Below are positions 33,845 through 36,471 of a stretch of 36,471 nt of DNA, piece by piece. A program made the translations under genes and the position numbers. The DNA is taken from the NCBI GenBank assembly GCA_014379585.1, contig JACMLN010000052.1:1-36471 (forward strand). Reading direction: 5' to 3'. The notes beneath the pieces were generated by a model, which saw only the letters and a list, made by a program, of their open reading frames with translations, was not told where the DNA came from and ran no database searches. The number at the start of each line of letters is the position of its first letter. Positions within the stretch are counted from its first letter, which is position 1. This stretch comes from Gloeobacterales cyanobacterium ES-bin-313 (lineage in GTDB: Bacteria; Cyanobacteriota; Cyanobacteriia; Gloeobacterales; Gloeobacteraceae).

Positions 33845-35188
33845 TCAAAAAGTCTCGCCATATTCAAGTCTGAAACGTTGGTAAATCTGGCTGTACTGCA
33901 TGATCCAATCTGCTTCCGGCTGCACTACTTTTTCGAGAGATACTAACTTCTCAGCGGCTTTCGCCACAGGGATTTGCCAGTAGCCTGCAGCCGCCAAAAT
34001 TGCTGCCCCAAAAGCAGGTTCAGGACAACTTGGCAGCAAAAGTGGACGGTTGAGCAAACTCGCGCGGATGCGGAGCCAGAGTGCGCTGCGCGTGCCACCA
34101 CCAACAGCCAAAAAGGTTTCTGCATTCATCCCTAAAGTCTGCAATTTTTCGATGCCGAAAGCCTCGACCATGGCGATCCCTTCGAGCAATCCAGCCCAAA
34201 AAACGGGGGAGTCCTTGGGTGTATTCGGTAAACTACCCAAAAAGTTTTTGTTCAGGATCGGAAAGCGCTCTCCACAAGGACTGAGGGGATAGGCAATCTG
34301 GCCTGTTGGCACGAGAACTTGCGCCTGTGCAGAAAGTGTCTCCCACTGCGCTTGTGGGAAGAATTTGCTCAAAATCGCCCCACCACAGTTGGAAGCGGCT
34401 CCTGGTAGCCAGAGATTCCCATCCGGGTGTAGGTGGCTGTAGACGGTTCCTTCGGCATTCTCAATCGGTTCGGGACTCACCCCTTTAAAGATCAACGTAC
34501 TGCCCAAGGAGAGGCAGACTTGGCCGGGATTGAGCGCACCACTGGCGATCTGCCCTGCCACTCCATCGGTGCAGCCAGCTACCAATTTCACCGACGTGCT
34601 TCCCCAATCGGACGAAAGGCTCCCGATCACACTTCCCGGTCGAACGACTTGTGGCAATTGCCAGTCGGGAATGCCAAAACCGAGAGCAAAATTCCAACTG
34701 GACGTTTTCGGATCGTAACCACTTTTGAGCGCACAGGTATGGTCTGTGACCCCTTGGGGAGCACCGAGGGCTGCCAAAAGATAATCGGTCGGATGGGCAA
34801 GGTGCGTTTTTGTGGCCTCTTCAGGATGCTCCCGGAGCCACCAGCACCACCGCGCTAACCCCCAACTGCTGGGAATACCAAGGCCAGCCCCCCGTGTATC
34901 GCTATAGAGCCATGCTTCTGTGACGGGCACACCAGAGCCATCGAGAGCGAGAACCGTTCCCGAAGTACTGCAAACACTGACTGCTCCAATTGAGCATGGG
35001 GGCAACTGCTGCCAAAGTTGCTTGAGGGTGGCCAGCCAGAGCTTGGGGTCTTGGGTGGTACCTGCGATTGGCCAACTCCCAGAGAGATTGGCTTCGACTT
35101 TGCCCTTTTCATTGACGAGCAGTAGGCGTAGACCTGAGGTACCAAGGTCGATCCCAATAAAATGGACGGCTTGAGATAGCGTGAACAC
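33845..35188 (-). CDS. FGGY-family D-ribulose/D-xylulose-type carbohydrate kinase
   Basis: About 447 residues. The FGGY N-terminal domain starts HFIGIDLGTSGLRLLLV, with the conserved Asp and phosphate loop. VAGCTDGVAGQIASG carries the catalytic base Asp. QVCLSLGSTLIFKG and FLAVGGGTRSALWLRIRASL are the second-domain nucleotide loops. The short length matches the cyanobacterial/plant group labelled xylulose kinase, whose Synechococcus member was shown to prefer D-ribulose; the substrate here is inferred. GTG 35188 (VFTLSQAVHFIG) gives a normal N-terminus and sits 1 base after the tnpB stop. ATG 35224 would overlap tnpB by 35 bases and add an odd WHKASR leader. It may be read through from tnpB. 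Confidence 0.88.
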   Translation of the reverse strand: MFTLSQAVHFIGIDLGTSGLRLLLVNEKGKVEANLSGSWPIAGTTQDPKLWLATLKQLWQQLPPCSIGAVSVCSTSGTVLALDGSGVPVTEAWLYSDTRGAGLGIPSSWGLARWCWWLREHPEEATKTHLAHPTDYLLAALGAPQGVTDHTCALKSGYDPKTSSWNFALGFGIPDWQLPQVVRPGSVIGSLSSDWGSTSVKLVAGCTDGVAGQIASGALNPGQVCLSLGSTLIFKGVSPEPIENAEGTVYSHLHPDGNLWLPGAASNCGGAILSKFFPQAQWETLSAQAQVLVPTGQIAYPLSPCGERFPILNKNFLGSLPNTPKDSPVFWAGLLEGIAMVEAFGIEKLQTLGMNAETFLAVGGGTRSALWLRIRASLLNRPLLLPSCPEPAFGAAILAAAGYWQIPVAKAAEKLVSLEKVVQPEADWIMQYSQIYQRFRLEYGETF

Positions 35189-35189
35189 T

Positions 35190-36425
35190 CTACTGGCCTT
35201 GTGCCAGTAGCATCCGAACCTCACGATTCAGAATTTCCTGCTTCTTAGGCCGAGTACTCTCGTTGCCTCCACAGGCTTCTCTCACCCCAATTCCCAGGGC
35301 TGCAAGTCCGCGATTGCGGACTACTTGTGATGTTGCTACATCTCGATGAGCTATGTAGTCGCATTCAGGACAGTCATGCATGCGTACGCTCAGGTCTTTA
35401 CAAACTTCAGATCCACATTCAGGACATTCCTGCGAACTTCCGTACGCTGACACTTTGGCGAAGTAAACCCCTCTTCGCTTACACACCCAGGCCAAAATAC
35501 TCAAGAACTGGCTCCAGCCTGCGTCCAAGATATGTTTAGCAAGCATTCCTGATGCCATGCCTTTGATATTTAGAGACTCAGCAAAAAGCATTCCAGCTTG
35601 ATCACATAACTTGTGAGCAATCGCGTAGTGATATTGTTTGCGTTGATTGGCAACGTGTTCATGATGACGAGCGACTTTTTGAAATGCCTTTAACTGGTTT
35701 TTGGAACCCTTTTGCTTCTTTGCGGCTCTGCGGTTCAGCTTTTTCAGCTTGTGTTGAGAGTCTACAAAGAACTTGGGTCGCTCCACCAGTTCGCCTTCTG
35801 AAGTGGCAACAAAGTGATTCAACCCAACATCAATCCCAATCGGAAAGCCGTGGGGCTGAACTGTCGGTAGAACAACTTCTGATTGGATGGCAACAACGGC
35901 ATACCAACCAGACGCTTTTTTGACAATCCGCACTTGCTTGACAGTGAAGCCTTCAGGAATCGGGCGATGCATAACTATCCGTACATATTTGAAGTGCGGC
36001 AGCTTAATCGTCCCAATCCCAATCGGGTTTGTCTTGAACTGCGGAAAGCAAAATGACTTGAGCCTTTTCTTGAATCTTGGGAATCCTCCACCGCGTTTTT
36101 GCATATTCACAAATGCTCCGTCTACTTGACGAAGAATCTGTTGAAGCACTTGGGCATCGACTATCTTCAACTCAGGGTTAGTCTTTTTTGCCCTTGTTAA
36201 AGCCGCAGACTGTTTGTGTAAGTCTGGATAAGGAGTATCAACAGGAATGATATATTCGTGTTTGAGGCTACAGGCGTTGATGCGACATTTGCGCGAGGCA
36301 ATCCAATCCCTTCGCTCTGCAAGGGCGTAGTTATACACCCGCTTGCAGATGTCTAACCAAGCAAGCATTTCTGCTGCTTGGTCGGCAGTAGGATAAAGGC
36401 GGTACTCGAAGTTCATCGTTGCCAT
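35190..36425 (-). CDS. tnpB: TnpB RNA-guided endonuclease, IS200/IS605 type
   Basis: 411 residues, apparently intact. The N-terminus (EYRLYPTADQAAEMLAWLDI) is the usual TnpB/OrfB start. RuvC-like catalytic residues are D199 in GIDVGLNHFVATS, E283 in LFAESLNIKGM and D362 in AHRDVATSQVVRNRG. The zinc finger is CPEC (334-337) and CPEC (352-355). The C-terminal REACGGNEST...EILNREVR pattern is complete. TnpB proteins cut DNA guided by an RNA that overlaps their own 3' end and the element's right end. No tnpA gene is seen, and the left end is within 46 bases of the window edge or beyond it. The start is ATG 36425 with GAGG immediately upstream; ATG 36416 is an alternative. Confidence 0.95.
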   Translation of the reverse strand: MATMNFEYRLYPTADQAAEMLAWLDICKRVYNYALAERRDWIASRKCRINACSLKHEYIIPVDTPYPDLHKQSAALTRAKKTNPELKIVDAQVLQQILRQVDGAFVNMQKRGGGFPRFKKRLKSFCFPQFKTNPIGIGTIKLPHFKYVRIVMHRPIPEGFTVKQVRIVKKASGWYAVVAIQSEVVLPTVQPHGFPIGIDVGLNHFVATSEGELVERPKFFVDSQHKLKKLNRRAAKKQKGSKNQLKAFQKVARHHEHVANQRKQYHYAIAHKLCDQAGMLFAESLNIKGMASGMLAKHILDAGWSQFLSILAWVCKRRGVYFAKVSAYGSSQECPECGSEVCKDLSVRMHDCPECDYIAHRDVATSQVVRNRGLAALGIGVREACGGNESTRPKKQEILNREVRMLLAQGQ

Positions 36426-36471
36426 TCCTCTATTTTATGCGAACAAATGTCCATGTGGCAACAACATCAGA

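Noticed and set aside
33579-33848. Minus-strand 89-codon open frame between the kinase and aar
   Set aside because: It starts with TTG, overlaps the aar coding end by about 97 bases, has no ribosome site beyond coupling to the kinase stop, and its sequence shows no domain-like pattern.
36426-36471. Left end of the IS200/IS605 element
   Set aside because: Only 46 bases remain before the window edge and no convincing subterminal hairpin is visible in them.

Overview
The window looks chromosomal and cyanobacterial. The strongest evidence is the pair of aldehyde-deformylating oxygenase and acyl-ACP reductase genes (31933-33675), the alkane pathway found almost only in cyanobacteria. A DUF3110 gene, an ARC6-like IMS domain, a cyanobacterial-type FGGY kinase and a phytol/dolichol-kinase-like protein agree with this. 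I cannot name the genus.

Left part (1-6767). A minus-strand type IV pilus assembly operon reads pilD-pilM-pilN-pilO-pilP-like-pilQ, with the secretin gene cut by the left edge. The methylthioadenosine phosphorylase gene diverges from it and the two candidate start codons overlap. Next (7058-13602) is an accessory-looking stretch: a secreted seven-repeat Kelch protein, a type IV AbiE toxin-antitoxin pair with a candidate operator, an orphan Xre/MbcA/ParS-type antitoxin-like gene, a secreted M43 metalloprotease, and a small DUF3110-EVE operon.

Centre (13834-30587). Ten co-directional genes, tightly spaced and partly overlapping, form what looks like one undescribed system. In order they encode: a vWA-like lipoprotein, a four-helix membrane protein, a tubulin-like GTPase, a 1122-residue protein with a C-terminal actin/Hsp70-fold ATPase domain, and a membrane coiled-coil protein. 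Then come a seven-bladed propeller/coiled-coil protein sharing its C-terminal domain with the previous one, a propeller-Ig-TM-IMS protein, a membrane-anchored VanY-type peptidoglycan carboxypeptidase, a propeller-Ig-TM-PEGA protein, and an exported TPR protein. Two cytoskeletal-type NTPases, cytoplasmic scaffolds, transmembrane linkers and periplasmic wall-acting parts suggest an envelope-spanning machine driven from a cytoplasmic filament. This function is inference; the gene content is read directly.

Right part (30565-36471). An unrecognised conserved-looking gene is followed by the phytol/dolichol-kinase-like gene, ado and aar. A convergent D-ribulose/D-xylulose-type kinase comes next, and an apparently intact TnpB gene (IS200/IS605 type) ends just upstream of the kinase start. 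No rRNA, tRNA or CRISPR array was seen. No gene-free stretch exceeds 300 bases.
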